Shown here in pieces: positions 16,119 through 25,535 of a stretch of 40,680 nucleotides of DNA (position 1 is its first letter; every line of letters begins with the position of its first letter). The translations under genes were made by a program, and so were the position numbers. The stretch is from Spirochaetia bacterium. Lineage in GTDB: Bacteria; Spirochaetota; Leptospiria; Leptospirales; Leptonemataceae. Location of the stretch: NCBI GenBank assembly GCA_021413825.1, contig JAIOPQ010000089.1, positions 1 to 40,680 of the forward strand, given 5' to 3'. The notes under the pieces were generated by a model, which did not search any database, was not told the DNA's origin, and saw only the letters and a list, made by a program, of their open reading frames with translations.

Positions 16119-19100
16119 GTGTCATTGGATTCGCTCGTCAAGGCCTATGCGAGCCACTACTCCCCCTTTCAAGCAACGACAGTAGAAGAACTGCCGGCTG
16201 CAGGGTTCTCCCTTGTCCTGGCCGCTTACTTACAGAAAAATAAAGAACAACTCGTTATAGTTGCTCCAGATGAAAGTCAGGCCCGGCGCCTGGCAGATGA
16301 AGTGCGATTCTTTGGGTTCTCTTCCACGTATCTGCCTTCGCGGCAGGTTCTTCCGTATGAGGATGTTCGAGTTTCGCGCGACGTTGAAAGTGAACGACTC
16401 CAGGCGCTTACATCCATTGGCCTTGTTCGCCTTGTAACTACGACTCCAAACGTTCTATTTGAGAAATTCTACTTATCGAATGAAACGCTTACTCTTAAAG
16501 CAGAGCAGGAGATTGCCCCAGATTTACTTGCACGCAAGCTAATCGATCTGGGATACACACCTGTAGAGCGCACAGAGGTTCCAGGGGAATTTACGCGCAA
16601 GGCCGGGATTATAGACGTGTTTCCGTCAAATCTCGCGGCCCCAGTTCGAATCGACTTCTTTGATGAGCTAATTGAGACGCTGCGCAACTTTGATCCGGAA
16701 AGTCAAATCGGTTCCAATAGACTCGAACGAGTCATCATCGCTCCGGCAACGGAAATCATTCTGGATGAACCGGAGTCCGCGTCGCTTCGCCAGATCATGG
16801 CGAAGAATTTTAAGGATTTGATTCAACCGGTCTGGACCGATCCAGAAACCGGACTGCTCAATTCACGCGATTGTGAATCGTTGCATGAGTTTGTTTCGCT
16901 AATTCGGGCCGGAAAAATGCTCAACGCTCTGGTTCAAAAAAATGCGAGGCTACTTGTCGCAGATTCAGAAGCCGTAGAAGAGAAGCTTGCGCTCACTCGA
17001 CGCGAGATCACTGAATGCTTTGAGAAAACATCGCAAACGCATGCCTGTGCCATGATTGAGAAGGCATTTGCAAATCTTGCGCATCCGTTCGAACCGTTTG
17101 GCCCCACACTGGCCCTTGAGCCCAACGAAATTCTGGGCCCTTCTGGAATTCAGCGCGTGGATGGCGTTAAAGGAAGAATTGCAGAGATTCAAAAAGGTAT
17201 CATTGATCTGGTGAAGAGCGGCCAGATGGTTAGCATTACGGCCGTGGATCGCGCACAGGTCGATCGTATTGCCGGGATTTTTAAAACTCAGAAGGAACTC
17301 AAGGCTGAGATCACCGAGGAATTCCGGCTAACGGCTAAAAAGGATCATCTTGGGATCGTAGTTTCTCCTTTGCTCGATGGAATTCGCATCCCCGCGCTCA
17401 ATATTCAGATTTTAACAGACTCTGATCTCTTTGGTCGTGGCTATAAAAAGAAATCATATTTCAAGCGCCGCAAGTCGTCGCCAATTGAATCGTTTCTGGA
17501 TCTAAAAGAAAATGATATTGTAGTTCATGTAAATCATGGAATTGGACGCTTTCTTAAGCTTGAGCGAGTTAGCGCTGCTGGCCGTGAACGCGATTTTCTT
17601 GTAATCGAATACGCGGACAAAGATCGTCTGTATGTGCCACTGGATCAGATTGCAATGATTCAGCGGTATTCCGCACCAACCGATTCGCCGCGGCTGGATT
17701 CGCTTGGAAAAGCGTCGTTTAAAAAAGTGCGAGAACGCGTAGAAGCGCGAGCCGAGGAACTGGCGCAGGAACTGATCAAAATCTATTCAGCGCGCATGAA
17801 CACAACGGGGTTTTCATATCCGCCGGATACAATGTGGCAGGATGAATTTGAGTCAGCGTTTGAATGGGAAGAAACCCAGGATCAGTTGCTCGCAATTGAT
17901 GCTGTTAAAAAAGACATGGAATCGCCCAGGCCAATGGACAGGCTGATATGTGGCGACGTTGGTTACGGAAAAACAGAGGTTGCAATCCGCGCAGCATTCA
18001 AGGCAGTTATGGCAGGCAAGCAGGTTGCATTCATTTGCCCAACGACTGTGCTTGCACTACAGCATTTTAAGACATTTGCCAGTCGATTTACAGAGTATCC
18101 CATTCGCGTGGACTGGATTTCGCGCTTTCGCACGCCCAAAGAAATAGCGACAGCAAAACAAAAATGCGCACAGGGCGAACTGGATGTGCTGGTTGGAACG
18201 CATGCACTCCTGGCCCAGGATTTGAAATTCAAGAACCTGGGGCTTCTGATCATTGATGAAGAACAGCGCTTTGGCGTGGCCCACAAAGAATCACTTAAGA
18301 AAATGAAAGTACTGGTAGATGTCCTAACGCTCAGCGCTACGCCAATTCCACGCACGCTTCATATGTCACTTGCTGGAATCCGAGATCTTTCGATTATTCA
18401 AACCCCGCCGCGTAATCGCATCCCTGTGATGACGCATGTTACCGAGGACTCCGACACCCTTTTCAAAGAAGCGATAGTCCGCGAGCTGGAACGAGGTGGC
18501 CAGGTGTTCTATTTACACAATCGCATTGATTCGATTGAACGCGCAGCGGCGCGCGTGCGATCGCTAATTCCTGATGTGCATGTGGGTGTACTGCATGGGC
18601 AGATGGACGATGAAGATATTGAGAATCTACTGCTTGATTTCATGGATCATAAGTATCACGTAATGGTTACCACATCGATCATTGAAAATGGAATCGATAT
18701 GCCAAATGTGAATACTCTGATTGCTGATGATTCAGATCATTTTGGTCTGTCGCAGTTGTATCAATTGCGCGGGCGGGTGGGGCGTTCGGACAGACAGGCG
18801 TATGCGTATTTCTTTTTTCGCGAAAAGGGGGCACTGACTGAAACTGCAATGAAGCGACTCAATACGATTCTGGAATATCAAGAACTCGGCAGCGGATTTA
18901 AAGTGGCCATGCGTGATCTTGAGATTCGAGGCGCTGGAAATATCCTGGGCAAAGAGCAATCGGGCGATATCATGGATGTCGGATTTGAGATGTATATTAA
19001 GCTACTTGAGGACGCCGTTTCTCGTCTGCGCGGAGAGACCCACAAAATCGACGTTCATACCAGCATCAATCTCAATCAGGATCTGTATTTGCCGGAAGAT

Positions 19101-19499
19101 TTTATCGCCGATACAAGGCAGCGAATCGAATTTTATAAGCGCTTTGAAGCAGCTGAAACCGAGGAGGAGATCGATCTGCTTGTAACTGAACTTACGGATC
19201 GCTTTGGTGAGCCAACAGAGCGTGTGCGCACGTTTGCTTCTATTGAAAGAATTCGTGTTCTGGCTTCTGCCTGCGGGTTTGAATCCATCTATCAGGACGA
19301 TTCCGGTCGCGTTCAGCTCAAGGCTTCTCCTCACTTCCGGGTAAAGCCCAAAGATCTAATGAGTGCTCTCCAGTCAAAGTCTGGTTTTTCTGTCCAGCCA
19401 GGGAATCCAAATGCGTTATATTACAGCGCGCCTTCCGACTTCCTTGCTAGCTTTGTTTCTTCGCTTCGGCTCATTGCGCCAGCAAAACCTGCAGCCTGA
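16119..19499 (+). CDS. mfd: transcription-repair coupling factor
   Basis: The 1126-residue protein starts with GTG. An N-terminal UvrB-like region (YLPSRQVLPYED, LGYTPVERTEVPGEFTRKAG, IDVFPSN, RIDFFDE) is followed by the RNA polymerase interacting CarD-like domain (DIVVHVNHGIGRFLKLERV, RLYVPLDQI). The RecG-type translocase comes next, with Walker A GDVGYGKTEVAIRAAF near residue 613, DEEQRFGV (about 712), LSATPIPRTL and QLRGRVGRSDRQAYAY. A C-terminal TRCF domain (DLEIRGAGNILGKEQSG, then YLPEDFIADTRQRIEFY) completes it. All motor motifs are present. It displaces stalled RNA polymerase and recruits UvrA. It is followed 75 bases later by a lipoprotein gene on the same strand. Confidence 0.97.
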   Translation: MSLDSLVKAYASHYSPFQATTVEELPAAGFSLVLAAYLQKNKEQLVIVAPDESQARRLADEVRFFGFSSTYLPSRQVLPYEDVRVSRDVESERLQALTSIGLVRLVTTTPNVLFEKFYLSNETLTLKAEQEIAPDLLARKLIDLGYTPVERTEVPGEFTRKAGIIDVFPSNLAAPVRIDFFDELIETLRNFDPESQIGSNRLERVIIAPATEIILDEPESASLRQIMAKNFKDLIQPVWTDPETGLLNSRDCESLHEFVSLIRAGKMLNALVQKNARLLVADSEAVEEKLALTRREITECFEKTSQTHACAMIEKAFANLAHPFEPFGPTLALEPNEILGPSGIQRVDGVKGRIAEIQKGIIDLVKSGQMVSITAVDRAQVDRIAGIFKTQKELKAEITEEFRLTAKKDHLGIVVSPLLDGIRIPALNIQILTDSDLFGRGYKKKSYFKRRKSSPIESFLDLKENDIVVHVNHGIGRFLKLERVSAAGRERDFLVIEYADKDRLYVPLDQIAMIQRYSAPTDSPRLDSLGKASFKKVRERVEARAEELAQELIKIYSARMNTTGFSYPPDTMWQDEFESAFEWEETQDQLLAIDAVKKDMESPRPMDRLICGDVGYGKTEVAIRAAFKAVMAGKQVAFICPTTVLALQHFKTFASRFTEYPIRVDWISRFRTPKEIATAKQKCAQGELDVLVGTHALLAQDLKFKNLGLLIIDEEQRFGVAHKESLKKMKVLVDVLTLSATPIPRTLHMSLAGIRDLSIIQTPPRNRIPVMTHVTEDSDTLFKEAIVRELERGGQVFYLHNRIDSIERAAARVRSLIPDVHVGVLHGQMDDEDIENLLLDFMDHKYHVMVTTSIIENGIDMPNVNTLIADDSDHFGLSQLYQLRGRVGRSDRQAYAYFFFREKGALTETAMKRLNTILEYQELGSGFKVAMRDLEIRGAGNILGKEQSGDIMDVGFEMYIKLLEDAVSRLRGETHKIDVHTSINLNQDLYLPEDFIADTRQRIEFYKRFEAAETEEEIDLLVTELTDRFGEPTERVRTFASIERIRVLASACGFESIYQDDSGRVQLKASPHFRVKPKDLMSALQSKSGFSVQPGNPNALYYSAPSDFLASFVSSLRLIAPAKPAA

Positions 19500-19574
19500 A
19501 GTTTTTCAGGGTTGCGTACACGCGTCGCACAGCAAATTTGCCCCGGTCGGCCGGGCCGACAGGAGATTTTGTTC

Positions 19575-20333
19575 ATGAAAGCAGCTCGCTTTATTTTTCT
19601 TCTACTCCTCGCACTGCCACTGGCTTGCAAAGACGGAGATACAATCGAAGATATTGGAAGTTATACAATTACTACTAAGGACTTTGAGAATCACTACTCG
19701 ACCTACCTGGAAAAGATTGCGCGCATGGCGAATGCTGAGAAAAGCACGCTTGCTCGCTTGATGTGCAATCCGGAACAGACTCCTGAAAATCCAATGTGGC
19801 GCGATGTGGTTCGTAATCTTGAGCCAAAGGAATATTATGAAAGCTACCGCGATCTGCGCATTGTAGAGCAGGCAGCGCGCAAGGATAATTTCCTGGATGA
19901 TCCACAGATCAAGCGCATCATTGAGCAAGTAACTCTCGAAGCGATTGCGCAACTTTACATTCAAAAGAAAATGGAAGAGCGCATCAAAATCACCGAAGAA
20001 GAGAAAAGCGCTAAATGCGTTGAGATGCGCCAGAAGTTTCCGCAAGAGTTTGGTCCGCTTTCACTTGATGAGTGTTTGAAATACGCAGAGGGTTTCCTGA
20101 AACGTGATCGCATGCAGCAAGAATTTCCGCGCCTACGCGATGAAATCAAAGAAAGCATTGTAATTAACAAAAACCAGAAGTTTGATCGCACTGACTTCCT
20201 TGCGAACAAAATTGAAGCGTATCGCGTAATGAGAAAGACCGGTGGTTGTGAGTCTGCTACATCATCTACTCCATCCACAGGAAACAAACCGCTTCCGCTT
20301 CCGGCACCTAATACTGGTCTTCGTCCTCAATAA
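19575..20333 (+). CDS. lipoprotein with SurA/PpiC-like N-terminal region
   Basis: The start is ATG 19575, with AGGAG 9 bases upstream. The signal peptide ends in LALPLAC (Cys18), a good lipobox. The 252-residue mature part is helical and charged, beginning IEDIGSYTITTKDFENHY. This matches the strand-helix opening of the SurA/PpiC chaperone N-domain, where the usual VNGxxIT becomes IGSYTIT. There is no parvulin domain, so no isomerase activity is expected. It may be a periplasmic or outer-membrane chaperone for exported proteins. The C-terminal 25 residues are Ser/Thr/Pro-rich. It may be co-transcribed with mfd. The chaperone assignment is an inference from the N-terminal pattern only. Confidence 0.65.
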   Translation: MKAARFIFLLLLALPLACKDGDTIEDIGSYTITTKDFENHYSTYLEKIARMANAEKSTLARLMCNPEQTPENPMWRDVVRNLEPKEYYESYRDLRIVEQAARKDNFLDDPQIKRIIEQVTLEAIAQLYIQKKMEERIKITEEEKSAKCVEMRQKFPQEFGPLSLDECLKYAEGFLKRDRMQQEFPRLRDEIKESIVINKNQKFDRTDFLANKIEAYRVMRKTGGCESATSSTPSTGNKPLPLPAPNTGLRPQ

Positions 20334-20352
20334 GATCAGGCTTTAAACGGGA

Positions 20353-21483
20353 TCAAACGCTGGCCTCATACGAGGCCAGGAATCCCTTCAAGAACAAATC
20401 CACTTCCTCTGCAGTCGTAAATAGTCCGGTGCTGATTCGAATGGCCTGCATGGCCAGCTCCTTTGAGTATCCCATAGCCATCAGAAGTCTGGAGGGTTGA
20501 CGTGTGCGCGATTTGCAGGAGCTTCCTGTAGAAACGACGATGTGCCTTTGATCCAGCCCCATAAACAGAAAATCCATATTCTCCTGTTCGGGAAATAGCA
20601 GATAACTTGTGTTAGGTGAACGGACAGAATCCTTTGAAACTATGATCACAGGAACGCGCTTAGAAATCTCCTCTTCCATTCTGGTTTGAAATTCACTCAA
20701 CCGCTTGTTCTTACTCAACAGTTCTTCCGATTGCATGTGCAATGCATCCGCCGTGTTCAAGATTGCAGGAAGGTTTTCTGTGCCAGCGCGTCTTTCGTCT
20801 TCCTGAAGTCCGCCGCGAAATACGGGAATTGCGGGCTTTTCTTTGAGCGCGAGCACAGCTGCACCAAATCCGGCTCCAAACTTGTGCCCGTTAATTACGA
20901 ATCCATCAAAGAGGGAATAATCCAGCTGAATTTTGCCCGCTGCCTGAACGCAATCGGACAGGTATGGAATTCCAGCGTTTCGAGCGATGCGCGAAAGCTC
21001 AGCGGAATCCTGGATTACACCGGTTTCATTTGATACTGCAAGGACACTGACAAAGGCAAAATCAACGCCGGTAGCAAGGCGTTCGGCCAGGTCCGTGGGG
21101 TCAACCGATCCATTGGGTTCTGCGCGCAAGTATTCAATCTGGCAATTGGCATCCTCACAGGCAGCGATCATCGCATCGTGTTCGTACGGGGAAAGCAATA
21201 CGGATGCTCCGGGCACGGCAAACGAGCGAATCATTTGATAGATGCCTTCTGTGCCCGTTGAAACAAAATGAAGGCTGCGAGGCTTGATAGGGTTCGATGA
21301 TGTGGAACTGAGTGTGGTTGCAATCTTTGCGCGCGCCCCTTCGATTCGCCCCTGGTTTTTCTGCGACAGGCCTGAGATGCCACTTGCATTGGAAGGATTT
21401 GCAGCGTATGCCAGGAGGTTGCGTTCTAAGATTTCAACTATGGGAGGGTGCGTTGCGTTGTAGTCAAAATAGAGCGGTTTCAT
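20353..21483 (-). CDS. NifS/IscS-like cysteine desulfurase (class V aminotransferase)
   Basis: The 376-residue PLP enzyme shows YFDYNATHPP at the N-terminus, His102 (EHDA), Asn152 (SNETGVI), Asp177, the PLP lysine Lys201 in INGHKFGAG, RRAGTENLPA, and the catalytic Cys323 in STGSSCKSRTRQPS. It would release sulfur from cysteine as a persulfide for Fe-S clusters, tRNA thiolation or thiamine (thiS and thiE lie 6 kb away). No iscU or other cluster genes are adjacent, so it may be a second, specialised paralogue. Its ATG overlaps the stop of the upstream unknown gene by four bases (ATGA), so the two are coupled. Confidence 0.88.
   Translation of the reverse strand: MKPLYFDYNATHPPIVEILERNLLAYAANPSNASGISGLSQKNQGRIEGARAKIATTLSSTSSNPIKPRSLHFVSTGTEGIYQMIRSFAVPGASVLLSPYEHDAMIAACEDANCQIEYLRAEPNGSVDPTDLAERLATGVDFAFVSVLAVSNETGVIQDSAELSRIARNAGIPYLSDCVQAAGKIQLDYSLFDGFVINGHKFGAGFGAAVLALKEKPAIPVFRGGLQEDERRAGTENLPAILNTADALHMQSEELLSKNKRLSEFQTRMEEEISKRVPVIIVSKDSVRSPNTSYLLFPEQENMDFLFMGLDQRHIVVSTGSSCKSRTRQPSRLLMAMGYSKELAMQAIRISTGLFTTAEEVDLFLKGFLASYEASV
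20361..20378. terminator. hairpin at the convergent 3' ends of two genes
   Basis: TGGCCTC (20361-20367), loop ATAC, GAGGCCA (20372-20378): a perfect 7-bp stem inside the last codons of the NifS-like gene, 28 bases after the plus-strand lipoprotein stop. There is no U-tract on either strand. It could still help end plus-strand transcription. Confidence 0.35.
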
Positions 21484-22685
21484 TTTAGGTTCAGGGTTTC
21501 ACAGTGAGTTCGTCCGCCAACTGGCAGATCGGACAAATCAGCATAGCAATCTGCATCCTTCATTCTCCCGATTTTGGTCAGGACTACGCGGGCCAGTTCG
21601 CGGAATTCAATATCCGTTCTGCCTTTGTCCTGGAAGAGAAGCGAAAGCTGTTGCAGCTGTTCAAATGCCAGATCCTTCCTATCCAGTCCAAGGAAAGCAT
21701 GGATCAATCCCGCTCGCCCTTCTTTTTCTGTGGCATGGTCAAATGTCGCTCCGGAAAAGTAGTTTGCACTGCGTCTGAAGTGATCCGTTTCATCCTTGAG
21801 CAAATGCAATCGTCCCAGAGACAGAAACAATGCAGGAAGTTCCGCCGACGGGGAAATATATGCAAGCTTCCGCAGAGCATCCTGCGCTTCCGGAAATGAA
21901 ATGCATGCAAGCCTGTAATCGCGTCCCTTGCATGCTGAGCGTGATTGTGGAATTGCTCCGCCACCAAATCGGCGCAGGGCGTCCGCATAGTTTCCGTTGG
22001 TTTTTAGGAATTCAAGAATGAACAGATCCTGATCAATCTTCGCCGGATACTCGAACTCAAAGTTCTTATTAACAGCCAGGATCTTATTTCTGGCGTTTGC
22101 TTCTAGATATTCTATGTAGTCGCCATAGACGAGCATAGGAATTGAATCCAGGCAGGCCGCGCGGGCATACTTTTCAACCAGATGAGCTACGATGATCGTC
22201 TCTTTGCGCGAGCTATTGCCCGGAAAAATCTCGTACGCGTAGACTGTAGCATCGATTGAGTCTTTAAGCACGGCTATCACGGCGTTTCTATTCTCTCGCC
22301 AGTACTGGGAAGGCTCAACGACGTCTTCTGGCCCTGGCGGGATTTCGAGGTTTGTTTGCAAATTCCAGTTTTTGTAGCGCTCCAACCAGTGCGGCTTAAG
22401 CAAATCAGGATCCCCATGATACTTCAGCGGGATGCTGGAACAGGCCTTCTGCATCAAATCGAGGCGAACCTCCTTGACTGCATCTTCATGACGATGGAGT
22501 ATTCCAAGGGCCTTATCTTCATCCTGTTCGCCGGGTTTTGGAGGCGAAATGGCGGCGCGAGCAAGTGTTGTCAGGATGGTGTTTCTGTTCTTTACGATCC
22601 AGATCCCGCCCACAATCCAGAGGATGAGGATTGGCAAGAGGCCTTTCCAGTGTCGGACGATCTGTCGGAAAATGAGCTTAAGCAA
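21480..22685 (-). CDS. membrane-anchored helical-repeat protein of unknown function
   Basis: The 401-residue protein has an N-terminal membrane helix (LLPILILWIVGGIWIV, about residues 15-32) after a basic cytoplasmic tip, so the rest should be periplasmic. The C-terminal half looks like helical TPR/Sel1-type repeats (LPALFLSLGRLHLLKDETD, FRRSANYFSGATFDHATEKE, LAFEQLQQLSLLFQDKG). I do not recognise a family. It is translationally coupled to the NifS-like gene through an ATGA overlap and diverges from the small basic protein gene, sharing its 57-base promoter gap. A protein-scaffold role is plausible; nothing points to chemistry. Confidence 0.7.
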   Translation of the reverse strand: MLKLIFRQIVRHWKGLLPILILWIVGGIWIVKNRNTILTTLARAAISPPKPGEQDEDKALGILHRHEDAVKEVRLDLMQKACSSIPLKYHGDPDLLKPHWLERYKNWNLQTNLEIPPGPEDVVEPSQYWRENRNAVIAVLKDSIDATVYAYEIFPGNSSRKETIIVAHLVEKYARAACLDSIPMLVYGDYIEYLEANARNKILAVNKNFEFEYPAKIDQDLFILEFLKTNGNYADALRRFGGGAIPQSRSACKGRDYRLACISFPEAQDALRKLAYISPSAELPALFLSLGRLHLLKDETDHFRRSANYFSGATFDHATEKEGRAGLIHAFLGLDRKDLAFEQLQQLSLLFQDKGRTDIEFRELARVVLTKIGRMKDADCYADLSDLPVGGRTHCETLNLK

Positions 22686-22742
22686 CGGCCCCTCTTGAAA
22701 AAGTGATTGGAAGCTGACTCGTTGGTAAAATCTTTAACTGCA

Positions 22743-22847
22743 ATGGCAAACTCAAAACGTACAAACGTAAGTAAAAAACATCGCAAGAAGATTCGGGTCA
22801 TGAAAGCCAAGCGAGTAGAGTCCTTGAAGAAAAAGAAAAAAGGCTGA
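22743..22847 (+). CDS. 34-residue lysine/arginine-rich small protein
   Basis: ATG at 22743 to TGA at 22847 encodes MANSKRTNVSKKHRKKIRV and then a second basic helix ending KKKKKG. About half of the residues are Lys or Arg. It resembles very short basic proteins of leptospires that look like ribosome- or nucleic-acid-binding peptides. It ends one base before the TTG start of the TPR gene, so it probably leads that operon. No Shine-Dalgarno is obvious. The opposite strand carries only intergenic sequence here. Function unknown; the compact basic composition and tight spacing are the evidence that it is real. Confidence 0.65.
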   Translation: MANSKRTNVSKKHRKKIRVMKAKRVESLKKKKKG

Positions 22848-22848
22848 T

Positions 22849-24780
22849 TTGATCGTACGCCTGCTACTCTGCTGTCTGCTACTTCTGCCGACAGCTGTCC
22901 GCCTCGAGGAGACTCCTCAGATCCCGCCGCAGCCAGATTTACTGCTGCGCGACGCATTCGAGGCGGAGATTCTCGACAACAAGAATGAAGCGCTGAAGCT
23001 CTACAATCGCTACCTTGAAACAGGCGAGGAAAGCGCCTTTGTTCGAGGCCAGCAGGCCAGGCTATTTGCAGGGCTCAAGCAGGGCACAAGCGCGCTTTCG
23101 CATGCAAAGCGTGCCCTTGAGATTTCACCTGACAGAAAAGAATATCACATTCTCTATGCGGAGCTTCTCCGGCAATCAAACGAGAAAGAAGAAGCGTATT
23201 CTGTTCTCAGTGAAGCCGCGAATCGTTTTCAGGATGATGGAGAAATAGAATTCTTCCTGGCGGAGGTTTGCAGTGAAACGGGGCGAAATGCGGAAGCGGT
23301 TGTAAACTACAGACAGCTATTGTTTCATTCCGCAACGGCAGGTTCACGCTTCCCCTTATTTAGAAGCGTTGCTCTGCTCAGACTTGCAATGCAGAAGCTG
23401 CGAGTTGGCGAGCGAGCTGTAGCCGGTCGTTTCTTGGTTCAGTATTTAAGGTACAACCCGGATCGTTTGTTTCCACGCTATCTTCTGGGTTATGAAGTAT
23501 ATACAGAGCTGGGCAATTATGAGGCGGCCGTCCGTGAGCTTGAAATCATAGCACTTGCAGATCCAGCACAAGCAATCGAGGCCGGTGTCGACATGCGTCG
23601 CACATACGGAGCCCTTGGATTGATGCTCTACGTTATGGGCGACCAGGGGTGCGAAAAATATCTAAACTATTTGAGTGAGCGTGATCCGCGAAGCCTCTTC
23701 TCCGGGGTTCTGGCAGCGCAACGCGGCGACGATACAAGGGCCCTCAGCATTCTGCTTCCATTACTGAAACAGAATGCACTGCAGTATTTTGCGCGCGTAG
23801 CAATATTTCGGGTAATTTCCAAAACATCAAAACCGGATGATCTGATCAAGGAACGCCTGGCTCTGGCCAATCTGTCGTTTCAAAGTCGGCGGTATCGATC
23901 CGGAATTGAGCTGTTGTTTCTCGCGGAACAGAGTGTCTTAAACAAAGAAGTTACCTATTCGCTGGCAACCATCCAATATCAAATTGCTCTGGGATATATT
24001 CAAATGGAGCAACCTTTCAGATCGATTGCCTATCTGCGCGAGTCAATCGCCTCAGCTGAGGCAAGTGGTGAAGGGGCTACTGCGGCAAAGGTATTGCTGG
24101 CACGTCAATTAGCCACCAAACCACAGAATCGGGACCAGGAAGCGCTGGACTTGTTGAATCCGCTGATCCAGTCCGGGGACAACATAGCTTTGAGTGAACG
24201 AGCACTCCTGTATCAAACTAACAATGATTGTAAGCAGGCATTACCGGACTGGAACAATGTAATTGAAAAAGACTCTGATAATGCTAGTGCTCTGTTCTTT
24301 CGCGCAGCATGCTTTGAAACTGAATTGAATTACCCGGCAGCCGAGGCTGACGTTAAGCAGGTTTTGAAATTGAGGCCATCCTTTGCTGAAGCCAGCAACT
24401 TCCTGTCTTACATGAGTGCCCTTCAGAACAAGGAACTCGAAGAGGCGCGCACACTTAGCATGAAAGCAATCGAAGTTCAACCTGATAATCCGGCGTATCA
24501 GGACACACTTGGCTGGGTATTCTATCAGTCTGGCAAGCCAGGACTGGCGCGCTATCACATTCAGTTTGCCGCCAGACTCATGGAAGAAGGCGAAGAGCGA
24601 CATGCTGAAATTTATGATCATCTGGGCGATGTGTACCTGAAGCTGGCGGATAAACCCAGAGCTCTTTACAATTACGATCTTGGACTGCGCGCCATTTCAC
24701 AGAAGTCGCAACTATCTGATGCAGAAATTCGTCTCAAGAATAGCCTTCAACAAAAGATCCAGGGAAAAGCAACTAAATGA
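22849..24780 (+). CDS. exported TPR-repeat protein
   Basis: The 643-residue protein starts with TTG 22849. A hydrophobic signal segment (LLLCCLLLLPTAVRL) is followed by many TPR units. Clear ones are EALKLYNRYLETGEE, ALSHAKRALEISPDRKEYH, EAVVNYRQLLFHS and AAEADVKQVLKLRPSFAEA. The last repeats, DNPAYQDTLGWVFYQSGK and AEIYDHLGDVYLKLADKPRA, match the C-terminal block seen in TPR proteins that accompany LolB-like lipoproteins. It is probably periplasmic or on the inner face of the outer membrane. It overlaps the following lipoprotein gene by four bases (ATGA). The TTG start is weak, but no better start keeps the signal peptide. Confidence 0.85.
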   Translation: MIVRLLLCCLLLLPTAVRLEETPQIPPQPDLLLRDAFEAEILDNKNEALKLYNRYLETGEESAFVRGQQARLFAGLKQGTSALSHAKRALEISPDRKEYHILYAELLRQSNEKEEAYSVLSEAANRFQDDGEIEFFLAEVCSETGRNAEAVVNYRQLLFHSATAGSRFPLFRSVALLRLAMQKLRVGERAVAGRFLVQYLRYNPDRLFPRYLLGYEVYTELGNYEAAVRELEIIALADPAQAIEAGVDMRRTYGALGLMLYVMGDQGCEKYLNYLSERDPRSLFSGVLAAQRGDDTRALSILLPLLKQNALQYFARVAIFRVISKTSKPDDLIKERLALANLSFQSRRYRSGIELLFLAEQSVLNKEVTYSLATIQYQIALGYIQMEQPFRSIAYLRESIASAEASGEGATAAKVLLARQLATKPQNRDQEALDLLNPLIQSGDNIALSERALLYQTNNDCKQALPDWNNVIEKDSDNASALFFRAACFETELNYPAAEADVKQVLKLRPSFAEASNFLSYMSALQNKELEEARTLSMKAIEVQPDNPAYQDTLGWVFYQSGKPGLARYHIQFAARLMEEGEERHAEIYDHLGDVYLKLADKPRALYNYDLGLRAISQKSQLSDAEIRLKNSLQQKIQGKATK

Positions 24781-25523
24781 ATCGTTTATTGTTCGTGTTC
24801 TTAGCATTGGCGCTGGCGTGTGAAAGCGGAACGGTCAAAAATGACCTGCCTCCGGATCAGCTTAGCATAAAGCAACGTCTGGAGCGTATCCGGGAAACCT
24901 ACAGGCCGGCTGAATGTTTTTCTGCGGCTTTCGGCGTTGAGTCAAAGCAGGCAGGTCAATCTGCTCAAAGCGCAGACGGAAGTCTACGCGTGGACAATCT
25001 AAATAAGCGCGTGCGCCTGTATTTTGTTGAACCCATTTTTGGAATTACCCTCAGTCATGTTACAATCCGCGACGGCTTTGTGTATGTAGGAAGCCCGCGC
25101 GATGCAACCGTTCAGATTCCGCTCGATCGATTTGTATTGAGCGGCCTTGGAAATAATACAATTCGTTTACCGTTCCGTTTGTTTCAAGACTTAATGTATG
25201 GAAGAATACCAGAAGAGGTTTTCTCTACCCAGGCACGTTATACGGCAAAAGAGAATCGACTTCTTGTTAACTATGAAGATGCAATCTCACGCATCGCATA
25301 CGAATTTGAAGGCGACAGGCTGCGTCTGGTAAATTATTATCACAAATCAGATCGGGCAAACGCTCGCGCTGATCTTACCGGCGCATTCCGGAATACTCCC
25401 TTTCCCCAAACGGTTGAACTTGCTGGCTGGATCGATGGGCCGCCAGAGAAGATGACTGCGCGCTTTAGCACAGTGGATATGAATGCTGTTTGTAAGGACG
25501 CTCAATTTCCAATTAATCAGTAA
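24777..25523 (+). CDS. LolB/DUF4292-like lipoprotein
   Basis: The 248-residue protein has a short signal peptide and lipobox (LALAC, Cys15). The mature region looks like the half-barrel fold of LolA/LolB and DUF4292 proteins. ECFSAAFGVESKQ with SLRVDNLNKRVRLYFVEPIF resembles the N-terminal strands, IRDGFVYVGSPRDATVQIP the next strands, and the C-terminus is a set of alternating strands. LolB accepts lipoproteins at the outer membrane. Spirochaetes lack a clear LolB, so such a protein is worth testing as a functional substitute. The identification rests on pattern only. It is translationally coupled to the TPR gene. Confidence 0.55.
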   Translation: MNRLLFVFLALALACESGTVKNDLPPDQLSIKQRLERIRETYRPAECFSAAFGVESKQAGQSAQSADGSLRVDNLNKRVRLYFVEPIFGITLSHVTIRDGFVYVGSPRDATVQIPLDRFVLSGLGNNTIRLPFRLFQDLMYGRIPEEVFSTQARYTAKENRLLVNYEDAISRIAYEFEGDRLRLVNYYHKSDRANARADLTGAFRNTPFPQTVELAGWIDGPPEKMTARFSTVDMNAVCKDAQFPINQ

Positions 25524-25535
25524 TCCAGGAATCCC

